DNA from: Chryseobacterium phocaeense
Lineage (GTDB): Bacteria; Bacteroidota; Bacteroidia; Flavobacteriales; Weeksellaceae
Direction of reading: 5' to 3'
NCBI RefSeq assembly: GCF_900169075.1
Contig: NZ_LT827015.1
Coordinates: 1,178,001-1,242,000, forward strand
DNA: 64,000 bases
In this document: positions 9,630 to 16,582 of the stretch, in pieces
Layout of the letters: the number at the start of each line of letters is the position of its first letter
Numbering within the stretch: position 1 is the first letter of the stretch
Translations under genes and position numbers: made by a program
The notes under the pieces: generated by a model
Databases searched by the model: none
What the model was told of the DNA's origin: nothing
Seen by the model: only the letters and a program-made list of their open reading frames with translations

Positions 9630-10388
9630 TTATTTCTGCTTCAGCACGGATAATAGTATAAATCGGTCATTTTTATTTTGAGATAATTCTTTTGGGGCAA
9701 CCCCGGAAAATTTTCTGATCTCTTTAATGAAATGGGTCTGGTCTGCAAAATTAAGTTCAGGAAACAATTTACCTTCTGCAATATGTTCCAGAGAGGCCCG
9801 GAAACGTAAAATGGTACAATAGGCTTTTAAAGAAAGTCCCAGACGCTGATTGAAGTAGCGGTTAATTTGTCTGCTGCTCCAGCCTGTTTTTTCTGAAAGT
9901 TCCTTCACGCTCATCTCACCGTTTGACGAGTAGATCAGATCGAAAAGCTTCAACTTTCTTTCATCAGTTTTTTCAGGCAGAAGTTCAGCGATCTTTTCGG
10001 AAACTTTTTGTTGAAATGTTTTCAGGTTTTCAAGATCATCAGGGGTAATATTCCAGAAATCATCAGGAAGATTTTTACCGCTATTGAGGAGGTCTGCAAT
10101 AGAAGTGTGTAGAATATATTCAACAGCAAGCGGTCTGAAGCTTACGGCAAAAGCAATAGTCTGGGGTGGAATATTTCTCTGTTCAGGTGACGTTTCCAGT
10201 CCAATGAGAAAAACGCTGAAAGAATCTTCCGAACCGGACCGCATAAAAAACAGATCAACCCTTCCGTCCGGCATGATGACCACTTCTTTAGGTTCATCTG
10301 TAGGATTGTGAAACATGCCGATATTTTCTACAAAACTATTCAGCAGCGGATTGGGTTTAATAAATGTACAATAGAATTCGTCGTTCAT
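9630..10388 (-). CDS. AraC-family transcriptional regulator
   Basis: 252 residues. The N-terminal ~115 residues form a small ligand-sensing-like domain (DUF6597 type; FIKPNPLLNSFVENIGMF and VVIMPDGRVDLFF). The C-terminal ~100 residues carry the double AraC HTH. The first helix pair is MSVKELSEKTGWSSRQINRYF, and the second ends near FIKEIRKFSGVAPKEL. It is the promoter-proximal gene of the pair with the Tet(X)-like monooxygenase (24-bp gap), which suggests that it controls that enzyme in response to a small molecule (inference). Confidence 0.9.
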   Translation of the reverse strand: MNDEFYCTFIKPNPLLNSFVENIGMFHNPTDEPKEVVIMPDGRVDLFFMRSGSEDSFSVFLIGLETSPEQRNIPPQTIAFAVSFRPLAVEYILHTSIADLLNSGKNLPDDFWNITPDDLENLKTFQQKVSEKIAELLPEKTDERKLKLFDLIYSSNGEMSVKELSEKTGWSSRQINRYFNQRLGLSLKAYCTILRFRASLEHIAEGKLFPELNFADQTHFIKEIRKFSGVAPKELSQNKNDRFILLSVLKQK

Positions 10389-10710
10389 GATGCAGTCAGA
10401 AGCTTTATTTCAAAAAATTAAATTACAAAAAATCAGAACCGGATGCAAGGATGAAAAAGTGATTAGTTTTAATCGAATTTCACGTATATCTTTATTTTGT
10501 GAATAATTTAAATTCAATTCTTGGAAAATTTGTAAATAACTTATAATTTAGATTCAAATCCTGGGCTTCTCTATGATTTTAATCTTAAGTCAGCGGAATT
10601 AACCCATCCCAAAAGAAATAAAGTAAGATAATAAATCAATATTTCAATCGGATTATAAATATTTACACTGGAAATTATTTTAGCTTTACCATAAGAAGTG
10701 AGCAGCGGCT
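10389..10710. other. Divergent intergenic region
   Basis: About 320 bases between the minus-strand AraC gene and the plus-strand LLM monooxygenase. It is AT-rich and should hold promoters for both. TAGCTTTA at 10681-10688 resembles a Bacteroidota -7 element, but no matching -33 TTG was seen. No small gene is supported. Confidence 0.5.
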
Positions 10711-11703
10711 ATGAAATTAAAATTGGGAATTCTGGATCAGTCACCAACCATTAAGGGAGGAACCTCATTACAGGCGTTGAAGAACAGTATCGATCTTGCG
10801 GTGTTTGCTGATGAAGTAGGTTTTCACAGCGTAGTTTATTCCGAGCACCATGGAGTGGAGGCCTATGGAAGTTCAAGCCCTGAAATTCTTGCAGCTGTGG
10901 TGCTAAGTAAGACCAGCCGCATCAAAGTTGGAACCGGAGGGATTATGATGAAGAATTATTCGGCCTACAAAATCGCAGAATGGACAAAAATGCTGGGAAG
11001 CCTTTATCCTGAACGTTTTATTCTGGGATTGGGAAAAGCACCAGGCGGATTAAAAGATGCTGTATCCGCACTGAATAACCACCGGCCCGTTATTTTATCC
11101 AGTCAGGAAGCCAAACTTGAAGAGATCATTCAATATATAAAAGAAGAAAAGGGTATTTATGAAGATCTCATTGCTCAGCCTGTAACTCTAGATCATTTCC
11201 CGGAAATACTTTGGTTGGGTTCGGGAGTTCAGTCTGCAAAAGAAGCGGCCAGGCATGGTGTGGGATATTCCTATGCGGATTTCATGAGAAACGAACAGGG
11301 TAAAGAAAGGACCGAAACCTACCTAAATGAATTTGACAAAACCCGATACAGCCCCGTTCCTTCATTACAGCTGGCAGTTGCTGTATCAGTGGCGGAAACT
11401 CTGGAAACAGCCGAACTTAATGCCTATGGAATGGCCTATCAGTTTCTGCAGGCAAGGCATATTCAGGCACCGGAAGCGCTTTTGCCGGCAGAAATTATTC
11501 AGGAGAGAATAAAGGTAAATGAGGATGAAGAAGAGTTTTTTAAGATCCTGGATCACATTATCATTGATACGCCAGATAATATTTCGCAGAGGCTGCAGGA
11601 AAAGGCTGAGCTTTACAATACGGATGAACTGCTCATTCTCTGTAATATGTATAATGAATCGGACCGCATAAATACCTATAAAAGTATTATATTGGCTCAT
11701 TAA
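10711..11703 (+). CDS. LLM-class flavin-dependent oxidoreductase (luciferase-like, MsnO8 type)
   Basis: 330 residues with the bacterial-luciferase-like TIM barrel. The N-terminus KLGILDQSP is followed by FADEVGFHSVVYSEHHG, the signature of MsnO8-type LLM monooxygenases. KVGTGGIMMKNY and LYPERFILGLGKAPG follow. These enzymes use reduced FMN from a partner reductase to oxygenate small molecules; the substrate cannot be predicted. A short conserved-looking gene starts 17 bp after the stop and is probably in the same transcript. Confidence 0.92.
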   Translation: MKLKLGILDQSPTIKGGTSLQALKNSIDLAVFADEVGFHSVVYSEHHGVEAYGSSSPEILAAVVLSKTSRIKVGTGGIMMKNYSAYKIAEWTKMLGSLYPERFILGLGKAPGGLKDAVSALNNHRPVILSSQEAKLEEIIQYIKEEKGIYEDLIAQPVTLDHFPEILWLGSGVQSAKEAARHGVGYSYADFMRNEQGKERTETYLNEFDKTRYSPVPSLQLAVAVSVAETLETAELNAYGMAYQFLQARHIQAPEALLPAEIIQERIKVNEDEEEFFKILDHIIIDTPDNISQRLQEKAELYNTDELLILCNMYNESDRINTYKSIILAH

Positions 11704-11720
11704 TAAACAACACCTTTTCC

Positions 11721-12083
11721 ATGAGCTATAATATCCAGCTTTTCAGTATTCAGACTAAAGAAAAAGAACAGGCGGCCGATGACGACAGCTTTTTTGACCG
11801 TGAAGAAAACCTTGTTCCACTTACAGAAGAACAGATTTCCGGATTAAAGGAACGCTTGTTAAAATATAAATATGAACTGGTACATCAGGACAATTCAGGA
11901 ATGCATTTCAACCATCCTGATGAAGATTTCGGAAAAGCACTGCTTACTGCAAACGGTTTGTATTTCAATGCCAGCCTTACAGAAAGCTCTATTTTTGAGG
12001 TAGGGATGACCGCTTCTGAATTTACCGATACCGGAGAGTTTGCTAAATATGATCCGCAAAATGAGGGCTGGGAAGAATTCTGA
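11721..12083 (+). CDS. Small acidic hypothetical protein
   Basis: 120 residues, acidic, with no signal peptide and no recognised domain. The sequence is globular-looking: a helix (LTEEQISGLKERLLKYKYEL) is followed by short strands (GMHFNHP, ALLTANGLYFNASL, SIFEVGMTASEF). It ends in a Glu-rich tail (NEGWEEF). It begins 17 bp downstream of the LLM monooxygenase and is followed at once by a terminator-like hairpin, so it is the last gene of that transcript. Function unknown. Confidence 0.8.
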   Translation: MSYNIQLFSIQTKEKEQAADDDSFFDREENLVPLTEEQISGLKERLLKYKYELVHQDNSGMHFNHPDEDFGKALLTANGLYFNASLTESSIFEVGMTASEFTDTGEFAKYDPQNEGWEEF

Positions 12084-12107
12084 TCCCAATACATATTGGA
12101 TCTCTTT
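12082..12107 (+). terminator. Terminator overlapping the stop codon
   Basis: GATCCCAAT and ATTGGATC pair with one bulged C around loop ACAT and are followed by TCTTTTT. The stem begins inside the TGA stop of the 120-residue gene. Confidence 0.55.
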
Positions 12108-12260
12108 TTACATCCTTAGCTAGACGTGAATTCAGGAAAAGAAAACAATGAGCTGGAATTATTGGCAGGTGCTGTCCTGGCATTCGGACAAAACTCCGGC
12201 AACCCGGAAAATTTATAACGAAATAAAAAACTTATTGTTATCAAAATAAGTATTGAATAA

Positions 12261-12297
12261 AAACAGGATGCAGTGACTCAACTGCATCCTGTTTTGG
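12261..12297. terminator. Strong bidirectional terminator
   Basis: Perfect 14-bp stem AAACAGGATGCAGT / ACTGCATCCTGTTT with a 6-base loop. T-runs flank both sides (TTTT on the plus strand, TTTTTATT on the minus strand). It separates the converging plus- and minus-strand units and ends the 4Fe-4S ferredoxin gene. Confidence 0.88.
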
Positions 12298-12307
12298 GTT
12301 AATTTTT

Positions 12308-12655
12308 TCAATGATGTAAAAAATGCTGTCTTTCGAACAGGGTTTCTTCTGTTTCCCGGTGATCCGGATCATCTACACAGCAGTCCACTGGGCAGACTGT
12401 TTTGCATTGGGGCTCTTCATGGAATCCTTTACACTCCGTACACTTGCCGGGTACAATATAATAAACATCATCCGAATAAGCCTGCTGATAGGCATCTGCA
12501 TCCACTTCCGAACCATCCGGGAAAGTTACTCTCCCTGAAAGTCTGGTCTTATCCTGCCATCGCCAGTCGATAGCCCCTTCATAAATTGCTGAATTGGGAC
12601 ATTCCGGTTCACAGGCACCACAGTTGATACAGGCATCCGTTATTGTAATTGCCAT
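12308..12655 (-). CDS. 4Fe-4S dicluster ferredoxin (YfhL-like)
   Basis: 115 residues with two cluster-binding motifs, CINCGACEPECPN at residues 9-21 and CTECKGFHEEPQCKTVCPVDC in the second half. The second motif carries the CxxCx8CxxxCP spacing typical of YfhL/Fdx-type two-[4Fe-4S] ferredoxins. It is a cytoplasmic electron carrier whose partners are unknown. It lies last in the redox gene run on this strand and is separated from the 2Fe-2S ferredoxin by a terminator-like hairpin, so it may also have its own promoter. The C-terminus is His-rich (RQHFLHH). Confidence 0.92.
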   Translation of the reverse strand: MAITITDACINCGACEPECPNSAIYEGAIDWRWQDKTRLSGRVTFPDGSEVDADAYQQAYSDDVYYIVPGKCTECKGFHEEPQCKTVCPVDCCVDDPDHRETEETLFERQHFLHH

Positions 12656-12675
12656 AAGGTTGGATTTTAAGGTTT

Positions 12676-12722
12676 TAAAAAAGGGGATTCTTTCGACAGC
12701 TTACCGTCTGGAGAAATCCCCT
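12676..12722 (-). terminator. Terminator/attenuator between the two ferredoxin genes
   Basis: Read on the minus strand, AGGGGATT (12722-12715) pairs with AATCCCCT (12689-12682) around a loop that holds a smaller GAC/GTC stem, and a run of Ts follows. The position suggests partial termination after the 2Fe-2S gene. Confidence 0.7.
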
Positions 12723-12807
12723 GTCTAAACATAAACTTAAATGAAAAAAACAGCCGGTTTCAGGAATTGATAGGCTCAAAACCCAAAACAGTCTTTATAT
12801 TTTGTAA

Positions 12808-13137
12808 TCAATTCGGTGCAATTTCTATGGAAAGGCCGTCCATGGCTCCGGTTAGCTGAATCTGGCATGCCAGCCTGCTGGAAGAATTTGTTGTAAACAG
12901 CTCGGATAAGAGCGCTTCTTCAATATCTCCTTTCTCAGGCAGGGCCGAGCTCTCACTTAAAATATAGCAGTGGCAGGTTGCGCACATGGCCATTCCGCCG
13001 CACATAGCTTCCATAGGCAGTTCATAGGCTTTACAGAGATCTTTAAGGCTGAGGCCCATATCCAGGGGGCATATCAGATGATGAACATTTCCATCCTGAT
13101 CCTTTACTGTAATGGTAATTTCCTCCTTCATTGTCAT
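12808..13137 (-). CDS. 2Fe-2S ferredoxin (adrenodoxin type)
   Basis: 109 residues. The cluster ligands appear as CGGMAMCATCHCY in the middle and a distal Cys in RLACQIQL, the C-x5-C-x2-C...C pattern of ISC/adrenodoxin-type plant-like ferredoxins. The fold is beta-grasp with an acidic surface, fitting one-electron transfer to oxygenases or hydroxylases in the cytoplasm. The start could be the first ATG or the one two codons later; the first is used. A 135-bp leader with two hairpins separates it from the FMN reductase gene upstream. Confidence 0.92.
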   Translation of the reverse strand: MTMKEEITITVKDQDGNVHHLICPLDMGLSLKDLCKAYELPMEAMCGGMAMCATCHCYILSESSALPEKGDIEEALLSELFTTNSSSRLACQIQLTGAMDGLSIEIAPN

Positions 13138-13170
13138 TGTTTTATGGTGGTTTGTTTTTCTGGTTTGTTT

Positions 13171-13214
13171 GACAGGATTTCATGCTGTCCTTTGCTAAAT
13201 CGTCCCTTCGGGAC
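13171..13214 (-). promoter_or_regulatory. Two hairpins in the leader of the 2Fe-2S ferredoxin gene
   Basis: GTCCCTTCGGGAC (13202-13214) forms a 5-bp stem with a TTC loop, and GACAG...CTGTC (13171-13189) forms a second. Both lie in the 135-base gap upstream of the ferredoxin start. They could be a processing site, a weak terminator or a repeat fragment. No T-run follows. Confidence 0.4.
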
Positions 13215-13272
13215 TCTCCCTAAGTTTAAATGTACTCTCAGAACGCCAGGGAGCTGTGTCTTAATACTATGA

Positions 13273-13830
13273 TTATTCTACCTTTTCTATCTTTCTGGAG
13301 ACCGCAATACTGATGAGTTTATTAAACTTATCTGAGTAGAGTGAAGATATTTTTGCCGGATCTTCAGGATCAAATAAGCCGGTCCGGATCACAGGTACAC
13401 TGAAAGGAAGCGGCCACGCCCGTAGTGATTTTGCAATGACATCCATCGCGTTGATCCCCTGTACAGCCTGCAGGCCATCTGCCCAGCAGACCAATCCCAC
13501 CTTTTTATCCGTGAGATAAGGGTGGTAGTAGCCGGCTGTAACCTCAAGCCAATCCAGGCAGTTTTTCATCACTCCGGGAATGCTGCCGTGATAAAGCGGG
13601 GCAAGCCAGAAATGAATATCTGCATCCAGAAAAAGCTGGGTCATACGTTCTACAGCCAAAGGAGTTTTGGTAAGCGTTACATCAAAAAGAGGGATTCCGG
13701 AATCTGCAAGGGTGAAAATTTCAGGTTGGATCCCCATTTGCTTAAGTTCCTCCATGAAATATTGAGAAATCCTGCCGGATGTAGATTCAGATCTTCTTTC
13801 CAGGGAGCCGTTAAATATAATTGCTTTCAT
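13273..13830 (-). CDS. NAD(P)H-dependent FMN reductase-like flavodoxin-fold oxidoreductase
   Basis: 185 residues. The flavodoxin-like fold starts with AIIFNGSLERRSESTSGR, a phosphate-binding loop for FMN after the first strand. The second FMN-contact motif is APLYHGSIPGVMKNCLDWL (~78-96), which matches the NADPH-dependent FMN reductase family. The enzyme would reduce free or bound flavin or quinones with NAD(P)H. It starts 6 bp after DUF2480 and belongs to the SOD operon, so a role in oxidative stress or in supplying electrons to the ferredoxins next door is plausible (inference). Confidence 0.9.
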   Translation of the reverse strand: MKAIIFNGSLERRSESTSGRISQYFMEELKQMGIQPEIFTLADSGIPLFDVTLTKTPLAVERMTQLFLDADIHFWLAPLYHGSIPGVMKNCLDWLEVTAGYYHPYLTDKKVGLVCWADGLQAVQGINAMDVIAKSLRAWPLPFSVPVIRTGLFDPEDPAKISSLYSDKFNKLISIAVSRKIEKVE

Positions 13831-13836
13831 AGTTTT

Positions 13837-14337
13837 CTAAGTTTTAAAAATGACTTTCGGCATACCGATTTCCCCGTACATCAGGCTTTTAACCCAGGGT
13901 TTCAGAAGTCCGGCAGCCAGCAAATAAAGGGAGGGATCATGATCTGCCCGTGCCCGGACCACTACTTTCTGATTTTTATAGGATTTCATATCGGCATACA
14001 TAAGACGGCGTTTCCAGAGATCAAGCAGGATGGTTTCAGCATTATTTAAATCTGCATAAACCACGTAGGGAAATAATTTCTCCATTAAGATCATAAAAGC
14101 CCACGGAGGAATAATGGCATCCGTAGAGCAGATGATCCCTACAGCTTTTTCGTTGTATACAGAAAAGTCCACGGCAGCAATTGATTCTTTGAACTCCTTT
14201 TCCTTTACGATCATTCCCATAAAAAGATGGTCTTTGATGTCCAGTTCTACAATTTCTATTGTAGGTTTATAGTGTAAAAGATCAAAGGCGATAATTCCTG
14301 AAGCTTCAGCTTTATTGATGAAGGTTTTCTGTTCCAT
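13837..14337 (-). CDS. DUF2480 family protein
   Basis: 166 residues, recognised as the Bacteroidota/Chlorobi family DUF2480 from its overall pattern: FINKAEASGIIAFDL at the start, then LDIKDHLFMGMIVKEKEF, CSTDAIIPPWAFM and WVKSLMYGEIGMPKV near the end. No catalytic residues are known to me. It sits between SOD (22-bp gap) and the FMN reductase (6-bp gap) on the same strand, so it is tightly co-transcribed with oxidative-stress genes. Confidence 0.88.
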   Translation of the reverse strand: MEQKTFINKAEASGIIAFDLLHYKPTIEIVELDIKDHLFMGMIVKEKEFKESIAAVDFSVYNEKAVGIICSTDAIIPPWAFMILMEKLFPYVVYADLNNAETILLDLWKRRLMYADMKSYKNQKVVVRARADHDPSLYLLAAGLLKPWVKSLMYGEIGMPKVIFKT

Positions 14338-14359
14338 AATTCATTTTGATCAATAAAAT

Positions 14360-14986
14360 TTATCTGATTTTTGAAAGGGCTTCTTCATATTTTCTTTCAA
14401 CCGCTGACCAGTCCAGAACCGACCAGAATGAATCCAGATAATCTGCTCTTTTATTCTGATAGGCTAAATAATAGGCGTGTTCCCAGACATCTATTCCAAG
14501 GATAGGAAATCCTCTGTTCGCAGACTGGATATCCATCATTGGGTTATCCTGATTAGGAGTGGAAGTAATCGCCAATGATCCGCTGAATTTTACAAACAGC
14601 CACACCCATCCGGAACCGAACTGTCCCAGTCCTGCTTTTTTCATTTCAGCTTTAAGGTTTTCAAGGCTTTCAAAACCTGAATTAATGGCTTCTGCCAGTT
14701 TTCCTTCCGGGTTTAATTTAGGCTGGGGAGAAAGAATTTCCCAGAACAGAGAGTGGTTGTAGTGTCCTCCGCCATTGTTTCGTACAGCGGGACTGTATTC
14801 ACTGATTCTTTGCAGTATGGAATCCAGATCGGTGGAAGTTTCTTCAGATGCTTTTAAGGCTGCATTGAGATTGTCCACATACGCCTGATGATGACGCTGA
14901 TGATGAATGGTCATAGTTTCTTTGTCAATGAATGGTTCCAGTGCATCGTAGGCATATGAGAGCTGAGGTAAGTTGAATGTGTTCAT
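14360..14986 (-). CDS. Superoxide dismutase, Fe/Mn family
   Basis: The frame is open from 15025, but the ATG at 14986 gives the usual family start (NTFNLPQLSYAYDALEP) and a normal length of 208 residues. The four metal ligands are visible: H28, H78 (in GGGHYNHSLFW), D166 and H170 (in DVWEHAYYLAYQ). It converts superoxide to oxygen and hydrogen peroxide in the cytoplasm. Fe versus Mn use cannot be settled from these motifs. It is the first gene of a minus-strand operon. Its promoter overlaps a 26-bp palindrome shared with the divergent Cys-rich regulator. Confidence 0.95.
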   Translation of the reverse strand: MNTFNLPQLSYAYDALEPFIDKETMTIHHQRHHQAYVDNLNAALKASEETSTDLDSILQRISEYSPAVRNNGGGHYNHSLFWEILSPQPKLNPEGKLAEAINSGFESLENLKAEMKKAGLGQFGSGWVWLFVKFSGSLAITSTPNQDNPMMDIQSANRGFPILGIDVWEHAYYLAYQNKRADYLDSFWSVLDWSAVERKYEEALSKIR

Positions 14987-15013
14987 TATTTTATTTTTTT
15001 GATTAATGTGTGT

Positions 15014-15043
15014 CAAAGGTAACAATATATTTTAATAAAACAA
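15014..15043 (-). promoter_or_regulatory. Promoter of the SOD operon
   Basis: On the minus strand, TTG (15043-15041), a 19-nt spacer and TACCTTTG (15021-15014) match the Bacteroidota -33/-7 consensus TTG-N17-23-TAnnTTTG. Predicted transcription starts about 20 bases before the SOD ATG. The -33 box lies inside the palindrome at 15035-15060. Confidence 0.8.
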
Positions 15044-15060
15044 CTAATTGGTTGTTTTAT
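15034..15060. promoter_or_regulatory. Operator-like palindrome (candidate regulator binding site)
   Basis: ATAAAACAAC (15035-15044) and GTTGTTTTAT (15051-15060) form a nearly perfect 26-bp palindrome. The left half with flanks, AATAAAACAACTAA (15034-15047), recurs exactly at 15154-15167, just before the regulator's ATG. It covers the SOD -33 box, so a bound protein would block SOD transcription. Confidence 0.7.
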
Positions 15061-15115
15061 AGTTTTATGATGTTTAATTGTAATTAATTGATTTGTATTG
15101 TATTAATGCTAACTA

Positions 15116-15144
15116 TTGCAAATAATAGAAAATGACTATATTTG
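15116..15144 (+). promoter_or_regulatory. Promoter of the Cys-rich wHTH regulator
   Basis: TTG (15116-15118), an 18-nt spacer and TATATTTG (15137-15144) form a good Bacteroidota promoter. The start point would fall near 15151, directly before the second AATAAAACAACTAA half-site (15154-15167), which suggests autoregulation. Confidence 0.78.
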
Positions 15145-15153
15145 TAGTAGGAA

Positions 15154-15167
15154 AATAAAACAACTAA
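15154..15167 (+). promoter_or_regulatory. Second operator half-site
   Basis: Exact 14-bp copy of the left half of the 15034-15060 palindrome. It lies between the predicted transcription start and the ATG at 15179. Confidence 0.6.
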
Positions 15168-15178
15168 AATATTGTCAA

Positions 15179-15796
15179 ATGAAGAAGCCTGCAACAGACC
15201 GCATTCTGATGTTTTTAAAAATGAGAGGAGAAGCTACCTCCCTTTTAATCTCCCGGGAACTTGCCATTACCAAGGAAGGAGCGCGGAAACATCTGTTGAA
15301 TCTTGCTGAAGAGGGCTTCATTAAATCGATAACGAAAAGTGAAGGAGTCGGAAGGCCCTCTACCTATTATATACTGACCGAAAAAGGGTTGTCGCAGTTT
15401 CCGGATTCCCATGCAGATATTACGGTACAGATTCTTCGCTCCGTTAAAAATCTTTTGGGCGAAAATGCCCTGGATCTGCTGATTAATGACCGCGAAAAAA
15501 ATACATACGAACGCTATGAAAAAGCTCTGGCAAAAGCGGAATCTCTGGAACAGCGTCTGGATGTTCTGGTAAAAGTCCGAACTGAAGAAGGCTATATGGC
15601 AGAATGGAAAAAAGAAGGGGAAGACTATTTCCTGATAGAAAACCACTGTCCTATTTGCGCTGCTGCTACAGAATGCCAGGGATTCTGCCGTGCAGAACTC
15701 TCAAATTTTCAAAACCTGATCGGGAAAAGCCATCAGGTGGAGCGGGTCAATCATATTCTTTCGGGGGGGCAGAGGTGTGTGTATAAAATCAGTTGA
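15179..15796 (+). CDS. wHTH transcriptional regulator with C-terminal cysteine cluster (SufR-like)
   Basis: The frame is open from 15116, but that codon lies within the promoter. The ATG at 15179 (KKPATDRILMFLKMRG) is used, giving 205 residues. Residues ~1-75 are a winged helix (TSLLISRELAITKEGARKHL; wing GVGRPSTYYILTEKG). A helical linker follows. The C-terminus has Cys157, 160, 166, 170 and 200 (CPICAAATECQGFC plus a distal Cys), a likely Fe-S or metal site as in SufR-type regulators. It is divergent from the SOD operon, with shared palindromic sites, so it probably senses oxidative or iron-sulfur stress and controls SOD and itself. The family name is by resemblance; the Cys spacing should be compared with true SufR. 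Confidence 0.85.
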   Translation: MKKPATDRILMFLKMRGEATSLLISRELAITKEGARKHLLNLAEEGFIKSITKSEGVGRPSTYYILTEKGLSQFPDSHADITVQILRSVKNLLGENALDLLINDREKNTYERYEKALAKAESLEQRLDVLVKVRTEEGYMAEWKKEGEDYFLIENHCPICAAATECQGFCRAELSNFQNLIGKSHQVERVNHILSGGQRCVYKIS

Positions 15797-16092
15797 TTTT
15801 TTTATAAAAGATTAAAAGATTAAATAGATTGAATGATTAAATCAATCACCTAAAATTCAATAGGTATGGGCTTTAGCAAGCCTTACAAAAGATAATCCAT
15901 TCATCCGGCTTTAACCAAAACCTAAATTATTTCCAAAGTAATTCTGATACGGAATTTCATCAGTTCAGGCACTAAGCAATTCAAGCTATTATTCTTTCTT
16001 TCATTTTTAAAGAAAAAGTTTAAAGAAAAATATATAGCCAACTATATAGTTCGCTTTATATTTATATATTTGTATTCAAAATATATTGATAA
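15797..16092. other. Intergenic region upstream of the MarR gene
   Basis: AT-rich and low-complexity at its start (repeated GATTAAA/GATTGAATGATTAAA at 15810-15845). Near the MarR start it has a perfect AACTATATAGTT palindrome (16040-16051) and a -7-like TATATTTG (16065-16072). The palindrome just upstream of the -7 element is a plausible MarR operator. No gene seen. Confidence 0.55.
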
Positions 16093-16581
16093 ATGGATCA
16101 TGACTTCATAAAAGAGCTTGGCTACAAAGCTCTGGACAGCAGATTAAAGAGAATAAGCGACCGGATGTCGCATGACGTAAGGAAATTCTACAAAGAACAG
16201 AATATAGATGTGGAGCCCAACTGGTACCTTGTATTCATGTTGCTTCAGAAAAACACGGAAATGGCCATTGTAGATATTGCTGAACCTTTGGGCTATTCCC
16301 ATCCTTCTGTGGTGGCCATAGTAAAGAAAATGGCAGATAAAAAATATCTGCATATCAAAAAGGACAGCATTGATAAGCGGAAACAGCTGGTTTCCCTTAC
16401 TGAAAAAGCCCTGAAAATGCTTCCCCAGCTGGAACAGGTCTGGGACAGCTGTGAAAAAGCAATCTTACAGGTACTTTCTGATGATCTGGGAATTCTTACG
16501 TATCTGGACAGTATAGATTCCCGTCTGAAAAATGAATCTTTTCACGACAGGTTTAAAAAACAATACTTAAAAAATAAATAA
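16093..16581 (+). CDS. MarR-family transcriptional regulator
   Basis: 162 residues, with the winged helix in the middle: MAIVDIAEPLGYSHPSVVAIVKKM as the HTH and a basic wing (KDSIDKRKQLVSLTEKA). Dimerisation helices lie at both ends. These proteins usually repress divergent or downstream genes and let go on binding a small ligand. The next gene, for a secreted protein, starts one base after this stop codon, so the two form an operon. A 12-bp palindrome upstream (16040-16051) may be its own operator. Confidence 0.9.
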   Translation: MDHDFIKELGYKALDSRLKRISDRMSHDVRKFYKEQNIDVEPNWYLVFMLLQKNTEMAIVDIAEPLGYSHPSVVAIVKKMADKKYLHIKKDSIDKRKQLVSLTEKALKMLPQLEQVWDSCEKAILQVLSDDLGILTYLDSIDSRLKNESFHDRFKKQYLKNK

Positions 16582-16582
16582 T

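Noticed and set aside
12126..12249. Two short frames (from GTG at 12126 and ATG at 12148) between terminators
   Set aside because: Protein-like in places but about 30 codons each, with no family match; could be chance.
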